IMG/VR virus record: IMGVR_UViG_3300023174_000543 | Span: 1 to 27,496 of that record | DNA from: a virus | Length of the DNA stretch: 27,496 bases | Reading direction: 5' to 3' (one strand) | Shown here: piece after piece, positions 1-7,435 of the stretch | Layout: each line of letters starts with the position of its first letter | How positions within the stretch are numbered: the stretch's first letter is position 1 | Notes under the pieces: model-generated | What the model was told of the DNA's origin: nothing | Databases searched by the model: none | Seen by the model: only the letters and a program-made list of their open reading frames with translations | Program-made: the position numbers and the translations under genes

Positions 1-1438
1 AGCTAGCCCAGATTGGTGTTGGGAATACTTCGGTTGTATATCCGCATGATCTGCGTGCTCCAGGTGCGCTACCAGCGTCGTACCAGATCTTATCTTTTAC
101 ATTAAATATAATTGCGTCGGTACACTCAGTAGCGTCGCCACGTGGATAAAAAAACCAGATCTCATTATACCGAGGTACTTTAGTGGCCCATACCTTTTGG
201 CGCTGTACGAAGTTGAGGTTGTCAAATAGCCAGTTTACGTTCTTATCATTTGGCAGTACAGAGACCGCACCATTGTATTGGTAGAAGCGGTCGACACCCA
301 TCCAGTAAAATATTCCATCCATCTCAACAAAACAGGAGGATGATATGGTAGAGATCTGGCTAGAAATAATATCATAGCGCCAGTACAGCGGAGTCGTGCC
401 AGTAAACGAGACACGGATTAAACTATCGGTTGCCCAGAACAATCCAGACGGTGAGTTGGTACCACCGCGCACCGGTATACCCTTAATGATTTTGGACGAG
501 GCCATGTTGACCTGGTTAGATGTTGGTCCGTTCCAATCGGTAATTGTCTGCTGGTTGTATGTTGATAGCGTTGTATTTGTGTTGACGTTGTTGTTGGCAA
601 TAAACCCATCTGACCCATATACAAAAGTGTAGGGATACAGCACGCACACACCACCATCTACCATGATTGGGCGATAGGTTGGGTTTTGACCACCAGTATC
701 TGCCAATCCTTGGAAGTTCCACTCATTAGAAGAGTTTGGTAACAACCCACCAGTTAGTACTTGGGTCTGAATGGCGTTGTCAATGTTTGCTAGGTTCTGA
801 CCTGGGTGTGCTAACACTTGTAACGATCCACCCGCAGGCGAGTACTGTAAGTCAAACTGCCACAGCAGATTAGGATCAGGTGTAAATGTCTCATCATACA
901 ACGACACCGTTGTTGGTGATCCAGCAATGCTTGACGGTGTTACAATTACCGTAGTATTTGGTGCTGTGTAAGATGAACTAACTACCGTTGTTTGTGTGGC
1001 AACATTATTATTAAAGATGACTTTCATGCCGGCGGGGAACGCCGCGGTCACATTGGTTGCCACAACAAACTGACTAACCGTATTTGATACTAATGTAAAT
1101 GGCGAGTAGCCAGGTAAAATATTTACAGTAAGCGGACCACTGCCAACACCAAACGTAGTGCCTGTTGTAAATACTTCTAAACCGTATTGGTTGCCAACAA
1201 ATACATAGTTAACGCCATTAAAGGAGTTGGCGATCATGCCACGGGGGATACCTGTAAACGTTGCGAACAGTTCACGGTAGCCACCTATTTTTCTAGGGGT
1301 GCCACGTTGAAAACGGCACCATTCTCCGTCACTAAACTCACGTGACTCAAATATTGTGCCGTCTCGTTTTATTCCTGCCTGTACGCGAAGCGTGTAGACC
1401 AGATTATACTGGTCTGGTAACTTGTTTTCCCCAGCCAT
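1..1438 (-). CDS. P22 gp10-like tail hub / packaged-DNA stabilisation protein (3' end off window)
   Basis: The frame opens at an ATG at 1438-1436 that shares one base with the upstream stop (TAATG) and stays open for 479 codons to the window edge, so the C-terminus is missing. The N-terminus reads MAGENKLPDQYNLVYTLRVQ, followed by a stretch ending SREFSDGEWCRFQRGTPRKI. Further on there are beta-propeller-like segments such as SGLFWATDSLIRVSFTG and GIFYWMGVDRFYQYNGA. This pattern is typical of the P22 gp10-like tail hub family, which sits below the head-tail adaptors and helps retain packaged DNA in short-tailed phages. Position supports this: it directly follows two adaptor genes and a beta-rich tail protein. 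The family call is from recalled sequence features rather than a search; a T7 gp12-like nozzle is the main structural alternative. Confidence 0.75.
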   Translation of the reverse strand, partial: MAGENKLPDQYNLVYTLRVQAGIKRDGTIFESREFSDGEWCRFQRGTPRKIGGYRELFATFTGIPRGMIANSFNGVNYVFVGNQYGLEVFTTGTTFGVGSGPLTVNILPGYSPFTLVSNTVSQFVVATNVTAAFPAGMKVIFNNNVATQTTVVSSSYTAPNTTVIVTPSSIAGSPTTVSLYDETFTPDPNLLWQFDLQYSPAGGSLQVLAHPGQNLANIDNAIQTQVLTGGLLPNSSNEWNFQGLADTGGQNPTYRPIMVDGGVCVLYPYTFVYGSDGFIANNNVNTNTTLSTYNQQTITDWNGPTSNQVNMASSKIIKGIPVRGGTNSPSGLFWATDSLIRVSFTGTTPLYWRYDIISSQISTISSSCFVEMDGIFYWMGVDRFYQYNGAVSVLPNDKNVNWLFDNLNFVQRQKVWATKVPRYNEIWFFYPRGDATECTDAIIFNVKDKIWYDAGSAPGARRSCGYTTEVFPTPIWAS

Positions 1439-2700
1439 TAGAACGTCCCGCCACCAATTAACCCTGCGTTAAATGTTGCTGGTGTTGATACCTGTGGGCT
1501 TAGTGTGTTGGTATTATCTAGTCTTAACATATTAGTTGAGTTAGCCGATAGACCAAGTACGTTAGTTCCAACTAAGTACATGCCCGTGTTGGTGTTGCTA
1601 ATAAACGAATGAGATGGTGCCGCGGCGGATCCATTAATTCCAAGGAATACGTTTGTTGTTGTTTGGCTAATAACATACAGGAAGTTACCGTCGCTTAGAA
1701 CCAAAGCGATTGAACCGTCGGTTAAACTGATTGGTGTTTGTAAACTGCCAGATACTTTAAATGTGATATTGTAAGATGGCTGATTGGTGTCATTAACCAA
1801 CACATACAGTTGAGTTGTGGCTGGTAGGGTAACCGCCAAAGTAGTCGAGCGTGTGCCAGATAGTGCGACATACGTTTGGATAATTGGTGCGTATGACACT
1901 AAGCTAAACGTGCCACCAATAATAGAGTCTACGTCATACGTTGCGGATGTAAATGTTACGTTGGACGGCACCGACAAACCAACGGTAAAAAAGTTACCCG
2001 TTGCTTGCTGGAACATAATAAAACCAGACTCTGCTGGGTTTACATCCAGTGTTGCGCCGCCGTTAATTAATGACGCGCCCTGTGGCGCAAATGTTAATGT
2101 GCCAGTACCACTGTTCCTAAACGCAATAAACCAGCCGCCAGTTAAGCTGGTTGAGGTTGGTAGAGTAATAGTGTTGTTACCAGAGGTCCAGACAAACGTA
2201 CTAGCACGGCTGGCGTTGGTAATAGTTGGGGGAGATGATACTTCGACAATGTTTTGTGTGGTGTTTAACTGGCCAGAAAGAGCCACTAAACCATTTCCAG
2301 CTAATGATGCGGCATCGGCCGACGATGTACCAGCACCAAACGTAACGTTTTGCCAGACACCCGCAGAGGTTGAATTATTAGATAGGTAGAAGTATTTAGA
2401 TACGCCGGCAGGAATTGAAACCGATCCAGTGCCTCCAAAATTTTGGACAGTGAACGCGACGGCGCCAAAGTTACGAATTAAAATATCTGCGCCGGTGGTG
2501 CCTTGGTTTGCCTCTGGCAGGGTAATTATTAAACTGGCGACAGACGGTGTGGCGTCAATAATACGAGCCGCTGGTACCTGCTGTGGGTTTACAACGGCTG
2601 GCCAGTAGAGCTGTACGTTTGCGCTAAAGCTAAGCGCGTAGTACGATACGTCGGTTGGCTGTACGACTGTTCCGGTAAACGGTGATGTAAATATTGGCAT
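1438..2700 (-). CDS. beta-rich tail/fibre structural protein
   Basis: 420 residues, rich in Thr, Ser, Asn, Gly and Val and almost free of Lys and Cys, as in secreted-type beta-structured virion proteins. The first 120 residues alternate short strands (ASLIITLPEANQGTTG, ILIRNFGAVAFTVQNFGG), a pattern repeated around residues 165-230 and 270-340. The C-terminal 70 residues (PSHSFISNTNTGMYLVGTNV and onward) look like the foot of a phage tail fibre. The protein ends in GLIGGGTF, matching the end of the collagen-like fibre encoded at 14145-15725. It lies between the SU10-like adaptor and the tail hub, with a 3-base gap upstream and a 1-base overlap downstream. Inferred role: fibre or decoration protein attached near the tail hub. 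No catalytic motif seen. Confidence 0.7.
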   Translation of the reverse strand: MPIFTSPFTGTVVQPTDVSYYALSFSANVQLYWPAVVNPQQVPAARIIDATPSVASLIITLPEANQGTTGADILIRNFGAVAFTVQNFGGTGSVSIPAGVSKYFYLSNNSTSAGVWQNVTFGAGTSSADAASLAGNGLVALSGQLNTTQNIVEVSSPPTITNASRASTFVWTSGNNTITLPTSTSLTGGWFIAFRNSGTGTLTFAPQGASLINGGATLDVNPAESGFIMFQQATGNFFTVGLSVPSNVTFTSATYDVDSIIGGTFSLVSYAPIIQTYVALSGTRSTTLAVTLPATTQLYVLVNDTNQPSYNITFKVSGSLQTPISLTDGSIALVLSDGNFLYVISQTTTNVFLGINGSAAAPSHSFISNTNTGMYLVGTNVLGLSANSTNMLRLDNTNTLSPQVSTPATFNAGLIGGGTF

Positions 2701-2703
2701 ATA

Positions 2704-3324
2704 TTATGGTTCCTGGACCGTAGTATTTCTATCAATACGACGCGAGTTGTCTTCTTTTTTCAACGCAGCTAACGACTCGGTGTAGTATGCTTTCCAAACC
2801 GGCAACTTGTCTAAGGCCTTTAAATAGCCCTGGGCCTGTAGTAAGGTACCAAACAACATCGCCTGGGGGCACTCGCGCGTGAACAAGTTGGTCTGGTTGC
2901 TAATATCAAGTGGCTGGATTAGGCTATAGTATATAATTTCTACTGGATAGCTTTGGTCTGGCTTTGGCGCAAAGTTCCAGTTGTTATAGTCATACTCACC
3001 GTAATATTTTGGTTGTCCGTTGCTAGACTGTGACTGGTACTGCGCAATGTAATCCTGTGAGCGCAATAACATAGGCGCGCCGTTAACCTTCATTGACACC
3101 GTCTTACGCCAACGGGCTGGCTTTGCCAGTACGTCTACATTGGTGGGCAATGTAGTCTCCACTACAGTTAATTGTAGTAGCGACTTTAACTCGGCGGCAA
3201 TAGCTGCCTCGGCCAATCCAATTAGGCTAGGGATCTGTGCAACAAACCCGGCGTCGTCGCGTTCCATATAACGCTGGACGTCCTCTACCAGGTTGGTGTA
3301 GGTCATTACGTATGCGCCGCTCAT
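2704..3324 (-). CDS. head-tail adaptor, SU10-type
   Basis: 206 residues. The start overlaps the upstream stop as ATGA, which favours the first Met; a second Met at residue 7 is possible. The N-terminal helix (TNLVEDVQRYMERDD), the long second helix (IGLAEAAIAAELKSL) and the central LAKPARWRKTVSMKVNGA segment with a following SQDYIAQYQ match the phage adaptor family known from SU10 and related podoviruses. The middle part, rich in Tyr, Trp and Pro, would form the small beta domain, and a C-terminal helix pair (LFGTLLQAQGYLKALDK) closes the protein. Adaptors of this type form a ring beneath the portal and bridge it to the tail. Its coupling to the next adaptor gene fits co-assembly. Family assignment is from recognition only. 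Confidence 0.7.
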   Translation of the reverse strand: MSGAYVMTYTNLVEDVQRYMERDDAGFVAQIPSLIGLAEAAIAAELKSLLQLTVVETTLPTNVDVLAKPARWRKTVSMKVNGAPMLLRSQDYIAQYQSQSSNGQPKYYGEYDYNNWNFAPKPDQSYPVEIIYYSLIQPLDISNQTNLFTRECPQAMLFGTLLQAQGYLKALDKLPVWKAYYTESLAALKKEDNSRRIDRNTTVQEP

Positions 3325-4400
3325 CGTGTATAATAGCTATAGTTAGGTTGGAAGTAAATTGGCGACTTGTCGCGCTCTTCTTGTGCCGCGTCGTATTCTA
3401 GTTTAGTGGCCTGTGTCTCTAAGTACTGCACACGGGCCAAGTCAATCTGTGGTAACTGTAATGCTAGTTTGTGTGATAAGCTGGCCTGGATAGAACCAAT
3501 CCAACGGTTGGGTAGATATAATTCATTTGTTAACGAGCCAACGTCTGGCATCTGTGTCTCAACGATTAACTGAAACACCTGGTAGTTATTGTTTGGTACG
3601 GGCCACAAATACATACGTGGCTCAATCAGACGATCAAACCAATACTGCAATGTGCGCTGGCTGGGGAATTGTTTATTGGGGAGGCTCCAGTAGTCATTAC
3701 GGTTTAGTCTGGCCATAGGGATAACCTGCTGGCTCTGTGCGAACTGGATGGCACGCAACGAGAATGTTGCTAGTGTGTTTCTGTTCTTTAATCTAAAGAA
3801 GTAGAACTGCTGAGTGGCGTTGATGCTAAAGTATGCCCACTCACGGTCAGCCAGTGTGGTGGACGGGAACGACTCCCACACCGTCCAGTTTGTTCCGTCG
3901 TTGCTGACCTCAAAGTCTAAGGTATAGGTTGCGGTTGTTCCTGGGCAGTACGCATTAAATCCAACATAAAACAGACGTGTCTGATTGCTGTATGCTGCGC
4001 CAAAGAAGTTATTACCTAATGAGCTGGTTGCAAATAAATCTAATGTGTCGTTTGCGTCTTGGTCAAACAAATTAACCACGTTTGGGTTTGATGTTGGCAG
4101 TAAACCACTATACGATGGGTTGGTAATGTATACCCAGTTTGCCTCACGCACGTCAATCGTGCTCTCTGGCAACGAAATCCACTGCGCGTTTGTTGGAGCA
4201 CCAACGACTTTGTTTTCTAAAAGCCACAGGTTAACGCCACGGTTAGACAAATTTTGAAGTAAATAGTACAGCGCCTGTTTACCGGCGTCAATATACTCGG
4301 GCGTGATTTCTTCTGCCGTCTTACCAGCATCACGATATGCGTACGAGATCAACTGATCTACGTTGATCTTGGTCTGGTTAATTGTACCAGAGTATGACAT
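3321..4400 (-). CDS. P22 gp4-like head-completion/tail adaptor with inserted beta domain
   Basis: 359 residues. Residues 10-60 (INVDQLISYAYRDAGKTAEE, then ALYYLLQNLSNRGVNLWLLE) show the two-helix N-terminal signature of P22 gp4-like adaptors, which bind the portal and recruit the tail. The family signature resumes after residue 225 with RLNRNDYWSLPNKQFPSQRT and RMYLWPVPNNNYQVFQLI, then a C-terminal helix (SLSHKLALQLPQIDLARVQ). Between these, roughly residues 115-222, is an extra beta-rich block (LDFEVSNDGTNWTVWESF) that resembles an F5/8-type-C or discoidin jelly roll. I see this as an insertion in the adaptor core. The gene is 3 bases downstream of the DUF3008-like gene and overlaps the next adaptor by 4 bases. 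Confidence 0.72.
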   Translation of the reverse strand: MSYSGTINQTKINVDQLISYAYRDAGKTAEEITPEYIDAGKQALYYLLQNLSNRGVNLWLLENKVVGAPTNAQWISLPESTIDVREANWVYITNPSYSGLLPTSNPNVVNLFDQDANDTLDLFATSSLGNNFFGAAYSNQTRLFYVGFNAYCPGTTATYTLDFEVSNDGTNWTVWESFPSTTLADREWAYFSINATQQFYFFRLKNRNTLATFSLRAIQFAQSQQVIPMARLNRNDYWSLPNKQFPSQRTLQYWFDRLIEPRMYLWPVPNNNYQVFQLIVETQMPDVGSLTNELYLPNRWIGSIQASLSHKLALQLPQIDLARVQYLETQATKLEYDAAQEERDKSPIYFQPNYSYYTR

Positions 4401-4403
4401 AAA

Positions 4404-4571
4404 TTAACGTCCTCTGCCGGATGCGCGTTTAGTTACTTTTTGTGGTAGGTTTGGCTTTGCCTTGCCGGCCTTGATAAACTCTTTGCCAACCTTTTTGGGG
4501 ATGCCAATGGTTGACTTACCAGCCGCTGCTGCATACATTGCCTTCTGTTGCTGCTTAGACTCTATTGGCAT
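4404..4571 (-). CDS. small basic DUF3008-like phage protein
   Basis: A 55-codon ORF with start ATG at 4571-4569 and stop TAA at 4406-4404, beginning [20 protein letters not shown] and ending KRASGRGR. The N-terminal pattern '[24 protein letters not shown]' is one I associate with small conserved phage proteins of the DUF3008 type, function unknown. The protein is strongly basic, which would suit nucleic-acid binding, but that is inference. It starts one base after the stop of the Lys/Gly-repeat gene (TAATATG junction) and ends three bases before the adaptor gene, so it is translated within the tail-adaptor unit. Confidence 0.7.
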   Translation of the reverse strand: MPIESKQQQKAMYAAAAGKSTIGIPKKVGKEFIKAGKAKPNLPQKVTKRASGRGR

Positions 4572-4572
4572 A

Positions 4573-5337
4573 TTAGCAGGCCTTTCCGCCTTTTTTATAT
4601 GAGTATTCGCGTTTTGTACCAGGCTTTAAAATTGGTTGTTCTGTGGTTGGGGTGTCACCCTTGCGTAACAACATATCTTTAAATTTTTTAACTGGGCCCG
4701 TGATCATGCCACGAGTTGCGGCGTTTTCTTCTTTAGCCAACTCATCTGTCATCTGTTGTGGTAGTTTACCGGCGGGCATACGAGCACGTTCTTCGTCAGT
4801 TACCATGCCGCCGCTAGCATACTTTTTTACTTTACCGCCTTTTTTAGCGTAGCCCATCTTGTTACGGACGTTGGTTGGGAGTTTGGCCAGGCCAGGGTTC
4901 TCTTCTGCGTCGACAGATTTTAATGAGCCACCCTCAGCACACTTTTTTACATTGCCACCCTTTTTGTAGGGGGTTGGCTCTGCCATCATAGCGGCGCTTG
5001 GAGCTGCGGCCTTTTTGGTTTTGGATAGCTTGATCTTCTGGATGTCTTTAATGTCGCCAGAGTCTTTCTTCATACCAATCGAACCACCCGCCTTGTAGCG
5101 ACCAACGCAGCCGCCGTCTTTCTTTTTCATGCGGCCACCTTTTTTGAGCTTGGAGAGGTCAGTCTTTTCTCCTGGGTGCTCTTGTTTGTCGTGCATGGCA
5201 AACGCCTTCTTGACGACCTTCTTGTCTTGTGCAATATCTTCGCTCATCTCTGACTTTTCAGAGTGGCGTGACTTGTACTTAACAGCACCACCTTCTTTAT
5301 AGCACTGCATTTTGGGGGATGATTTAAAGCCGTCCAT
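4573..5337 (-). CDS. basic protein with repeated KKGG motifs, function unknown
   Basis: 254 residues, very rich in Lys and Gly. A motif of form aromatic/Leu-K-x-GG-x-hydrophobic recurs about nine times: [71 protein letters not shown] and a terminal YKKGGKAC. The spacers are charged and low in hydrophobics ([15 protein letters not shown]), suggesting an extended chain with short sticky nodes. A ribosome binding site AAGGA lies 6 bases before the ATG. It is the first gene after promoter-like motif at 5362-5379. I do not recognise a function. A DNA-condensing, ejected or virion-internal protein is a reasonable guess from charge and location only. Confidence 0.7.
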   Translation of the reverse strand: MDGFKSSPKMQCYKEGGAVKYKSRHSEKSEMSEDIAQDKKVVKKAFAMHDKQEHPGEKTDLSKLKKGGRMKKKDGGCVGRYKAGGSIGMKKDSGDIKDIQKIKLSKTKKAAAPSAAMMAEPTPYKKGGNVKKCAEGGSLKSVDAEENPGLAKLPTNVRNKMGYAKKGGKVKKYASGGMVTDEERARMPAGKLPQQMTDELAKEENAATRGMITGPVKKFKDMLLRKGDTPTTEQPILKPGTKREYSYKKGGKAC

Positions 5338-5361
5338 GTTGGTTCCTTCAGGTTAATGGTT

Positions 5362-5379
5362 CTATATCTACTAATGCAA
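5362..5379 (-). promoter_or_regulatory. repeated promoter-like motif, copy 6 (TTGCATTAGTAGATATAG)
   Basis: On the minus strand this reads TTGCATTAGTAGATATAG, followed by AACC and, 24 bases on, the start codon of the KKGG-repeat gene. It contains the 10-base core TGCATTAGTA that is identical in six places in this window. It lies directly against the T-tract of the lysozyme terminator, so it is placed to start a new transcript. The form (long conserved block ending TATAG) recalls single-subunit RNA polymerase promoters, but no polymerase gene is in view. Confidence 0.6.
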
Positions 5380-5400
5380 AATAAGGGGCCTTTACGCCCC
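5378..5400 (-). terminator. rho-independent terminator after lysozyme gene
   Basis: On the minus strand GGGGC (5400-5396) pairs with GCCCC (5389-5385) around a 6-base loop and is followed by TTATTTT. The lysozyme stop codon lies in the loop. The T-tract overlaps the first bases of the promoter-like motif, giving a compact terminator-promoter junction. Confidence 0.65.
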
Positions 5401-5925
5401 GGCCAAGAACAGCGAGCGCTCTATTTGTCTGCGCTTTTTAAGGACCGGCGGGGTGCTCCAGTTAAGGAACGCGTCGCCTGCCTTGTGCACGTTGCCGTCG
5501 TTAAAGTGCTTGACGACCTCCGAGCGGGCCATGTTGTCCGGTCCAATGTTATGGCACAGGCTCATCAGGGCGTCGATCTGGTGCCTCTTGGGAGTGCTGT
5601 TTAAAGCCGATTCTAGGGCCGTAGAGCACTTTTCTAGGTCACGGTGTAGGATACCTATCACCTCGGCCTCAGAAAGCTCCCTATGGAGCAAATGAGCGTC
5701 CTTTTGGCGTATTAGGTGCCCCACGCCAGTCGTCCACTTACCGCCGGCATCTTGGTAGGCGCGGTAGCGCTTTCCCTCAAAGTGTTCAATTAGTTCAACG
5801 GTTGAGTCAGCAACCCACTGAAATGGGGTGCTGGCCACGGCCCATTTAGCTAAAGGGTCGTGAAAACACACGCCCCAGACAAGCGCAATCGCGCAGGCGT
5901 ACACCGCCAGGTGATGTCGTAACAT
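5392..5925 (-). CDS. GH24 (T4/P22-type) lysozyme endolysin with N-terminal membrane segment
   Basis: 177 residues. Catalytic residues of the GH24 muramidase family are visible as Glu50, Asp59 and Thr65 in HFEGKRYRAYQDAGGKWTTG, with the E-to-D spacing of 9 seen in T4 lysozyme; VGH follows. A typical second signature is SLCHNIGPDNMARSEVVKHF. The enzyme would cleave the beta-1,4 bond between MurNAc and GlcNAc. Residues 7-21 (VYACAIALVWGVCF region) are hydrophobic with small residues and follow a short basic N-terminus, suggesting a signal-anchor-release (SAR) or uncleaved signal that exports the enzyme by Sec. GAGGAGA precedes the ATG by 5 bases. It is a single-gene unit between a promoter-like motif and a terminator, separate from the holin and M15 peptidase upstream. 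Confidence 0.92.
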   Translation of the reverse strand: MLRHHLAVYACAIALVWGVCFHDPLAKWAVASTPFQWVADSTVELIEHFEGKRYRAYQDAGGKWTTGVGHLIRQKDAHLLHRELSEAEVIGILHRDLEKCSTALESALNSTPKRHQIDALMSLCHNIGPDNMARSEVVKHFNDGNVHKAGDAFLNWSTPPVLKKRRQIERSLFLAGA

Positions 5926-5945
5926 AGAGTCTCCTCGTTAGTTTG

Positions 5946-5961
5946 CTATATACTAATGCAA
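5946..5961 (-). promoter_or_regulatory. repeated promoter-like motif, copy 5 (TTGCATTAGTATATAG)
   Basis: The minus strand reads TTGCATTAGTATATAG, 20 bases before the lysozyme ATG. The 10-base core is identical to the other copies, but the spacing from core to the TATAG end is two bases shorter than in copies a, d and f. It is the only such copy serving a single gene. Confidence 0.55.
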
Positions 5962-5968
5962 ATTTATG

Positions 5969-6403
5969 CTAAGAAAAGGCTCTCGTGCCTGTTTTGTCAA
6001 TAATAAGCGCCTGTTTACGAGGCGCGGTGTCTTTAGTGTTTGGCACGCTGATATGCGTCCAGGAGCCAAACTCTTCAATGATCTGGTCAAATGGTATTCC
6101 TCCATCGATGCAGGCCTGTACGACCTGTTTAGGGGTCAATCCGGGGACTCTGATATCGGCGGCACAACCTAGCCTATGCTGGCTAGTGTCCTTGCTGCCG
6201 ACAGAGTCGTTAACTGGTTTAGAGCGAAACGCTGAGTTTACAAGGATCGGCTTGTTAAGTAGCGATCTGACCTGTTCTAGTAACTCTGCGGTGCGTACTA
6301 GGTTAGCCGTCTCGGTGGCGTTTGGGGTGTTGTCTAGACCCTTGCGCTGTGCCACCTCGCTGGCGGTTAGTTCTTCTAGTGTAAAGTTAGGGCTTAGGTT
6401 CAT
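5969..6403 (-). CDS. M15-family peptidase, probable D-Ala-D-Ala/L-Ala-D-Glu endolysin
   Basis: 144 residues. The zinc-binding and catalytic pattern of the Peptidase_M15 (M15_3) family is clear: SAFRS at 57-61, SQHRLGCAADIRVPG with His76 and Asp83, and SWTHISV with His117. The family cleaves peptide cross-links or stems in peptidoglycan and is a common phage endolysin. The N-terminus (LSPNFTLEELTASEVAQRKG) is the usual M15_3 helix region. No signal peptide is seen, so it would need the holin encoded just upstream, with which it overlaps by 17 bases. A GAAAGG ribosome site lies within the holin gene. It ends the long unit that starts at the motif near 17078. Confidence 0.9.
   Translation of the reverse strand: MNLSPNFTLEELTASEVAQRKGLDNTPNATETANLVRTAELLEQVRSLLNKPILVNSAFRSKPVNDSVGSKDTSQHRLGCAADIRVPGLTPKQVVQACIDGGIPFDQIIEEFGSWTHISVPNTKDTAPRKQALIIDKTGTRAFS
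5971..5990 (-). terminator. weak terminator-like hairpin at end of M15 gene
   Basis: On the minus strand AGGC and GCCT pair around a 6-base loop (5990-5977), followed by TTTTCTT. The stem is only four base pairs and lies inside the last codons of the M15 peptidase gene. Its placement just before promoter-like motif copy 5 matches the better terminators near copies 4 and 6, which is the main reason for listing it. Confidence 0.3.
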
Positions 6404-6800
6404 TCTTGCCTTTCTTCATTTCCATTATCTTTTCCAGCGAGCGACCGCCAAAATAGAATGACATAATCAGCATGCCCCACTGACCCAGGAGCTCAACGTA
6501 GTTGTTGTTGACCTCGATGTCTGCGGCGCTCATGCCAGCAAAAATAGTGTAAACCACTAGTATAAATATTAGCGTCATCGGGCGGATGTTCTTGGACAGC
6601 CACGAGTCGCTTGCCATGTCGGCCTGCTGGCGCTTGGTTAGCTCTTGTGCCTCGATGTTGTCGGCGTTAAGTTCGGCTAACTTGCCCTCTTGCTGGAGCT
6701 TGATGAGCTCTTGTTGTGCCTTGGCCTTAGCCTCTGGGTCTGGGATCAGCTTGTCAATTATCTTGGTGCCGATGTCAAACAGTGCCGTGATCGGGAACAT
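6387..6800 (-). CDS. holin, 3-TM gene-transfer-agent type
   Basis: 137 residues. The N-terminal part (ITALFDIGTKIIDKLIPDPE followed by a charged helix AKAKAQQELIKLQQEGKLAE) and the SDSWLSKNIRPMTLIF junction are characteristic of the 'holin of 3TMs' family found in gene transfer agents and many phages. Two clear membrane spans follow, about residues 72-90 and 103-120 (GQWGMLIMSFYFGGRSLEK), with a weaker N-terminal hydrophobic segment. The C-terminus is Lys-rich. It would permeabilise the inner membrane to release the M15 enzyme encoded immediately downstream with overlapping codons. Ribosome site AAGAAA is modest. Confidence 0.85.
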   Translation of the reverse strand: MFPITALFDIGTKIIDKLIPDPEAKAKAQQELIKLQQEGKLAELNADNIEAQELTKRQQADMASDSWLSKNIRPMTLIFILVVYTIFAGMSAADIEVNNNYVELLGQWGMLIMSFYFGGRSLEKIMEMKKGKNEPKP

Positions 6801-6806
6801 TATTTC

Positions 6807-7250
6807 TTACCCCTTATGGCCCCACGTAAGGTACCAAGCAATGACACCAGCGACGATAAAGCAGTAGAGCTGAACTCTTTTAATTTCGTGTAGATCTTGA
6901 TTAAACAGTTTTTCATTTTCTTTTTTCTCCTTTAAGAGACGCGCCTTGATGATCTGTATGTCATCCCACGCCTTGGGACCGTAGTTTCGTGTTACCTCGG
7001 CCTTCATCTTTTGCTCGAGGCGCTTAACTTCCTCGATGATTTTGAACTCGTCAAACGCCTTTAATATGGTCTGATCGATGTGAACCTTTTGCGCCTTGAT
7101 GCGCTCTTGTGCGCGTTGCTGGGCTAGGTCGGTTGCTTCTTTTTGTACGTTGGCGATGCTGGTAGATAACTCCTTGCTGACCCCACGCGCGGAGTCAAGG
7201 GCACTACCAAGAGATTTTGCTCCTTCTAAAAAGCCAAATTGGTCTGACAT
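6807..7250 (-). CDS. coiled-coil protein with C-terminal membrane anchor, lysis cassette
   Basis: 147 residues, MSDQFGFLEGAKSLGSALDS at the N-terminus, then a long charged helical region (about 30-122) with heptad-like spacing, and one C-terminal hydrophobic span of about 18 residues (VQLYCFIVAGVIAWYLTW) ending GHKG. It is therefore probably anchored by its C-terminus. It lies between a small membrane protein and the holin, separated by 6 bases on each side, so a part in lysis or membrane targeting is likely. It lacks a lipobox and is not a recognisable spanin. I recognise it as a type of conserved unknown seen next to 3-TM holins, without a proven function. Confidence 0.65.
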   Translation of the reverse strand: MSDQFGFLEGAKSLGSALDSARGVSKELSTSIANVQKEATDLAQQRAQERIKAQKVHIDQTILKAFDEFKIIEEVKRLEQKMKAEVTRNYGPKAWDDIQIIKARLLKEKKENEKLFNQDLHEIKRVQLYCFIVAGVIAWYLTWGHKG

Positions 7251-7256
7251 TATTCA

Positions 7257-7427
7257 TTAGTTTAATTTTACAAGTAGTGCGATCATGGTCGCTATAATAA
7301 AGCCAACAGATCCTATGAGGATCTGCTCGATGCGTTTTAGTCTGGCGTTAATGCCGGCGTATCGCTCGGCACAGACCGCCTCATGGGCGGACAGGGCCGC
7401 CTCGTTCTTGTCAATTAGTTCGCTCAT
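7257..7427 (-). CDS. small membrane protein, XhlA-like
   Basis: 56 residues from ATG 7427-7425 (MSELIDKNEAALSAHEAVCA). An in-frame TTG at 7448 would add seven residues, but it overlaps the upstream gene and ATG is preferred. The sequence CAERYAGINARLKRIEQIL forms a helix like that of XhlA-type hemolysin proteins, followed by a single span (IGSVGFIIATMIALLVKLN) that reaches the C-terminus. XhlA works with a holin and endolysin in Bacillus prophage lysis; here the same role is inferred from topology and from the holin and endolysin genes downstream. The ribosome site before the ATG is weak, so translation may depend on the gene before it. Confidence 0.6.
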   Translation of the reverse strand: MSELIDKNEAALSAHEAVCAERYAGINARLKRIEQILIGSVGFIIATMIALLVKLN

Positions 7428-7435
7428 AATTATTT

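Noticed and set aside
1817-2389. 190-codon plus-strand ORF
   Set aside because: It lies opposite the beta-rich tail gene, arises from its biased codon usage, and has no recognisable motif.
5985-6461. 158-codon plus-strand ORF opposite the M15 gene
   Set aside because: The M15 frame has all catalytic residues; the plus-strand frame is only its complement.
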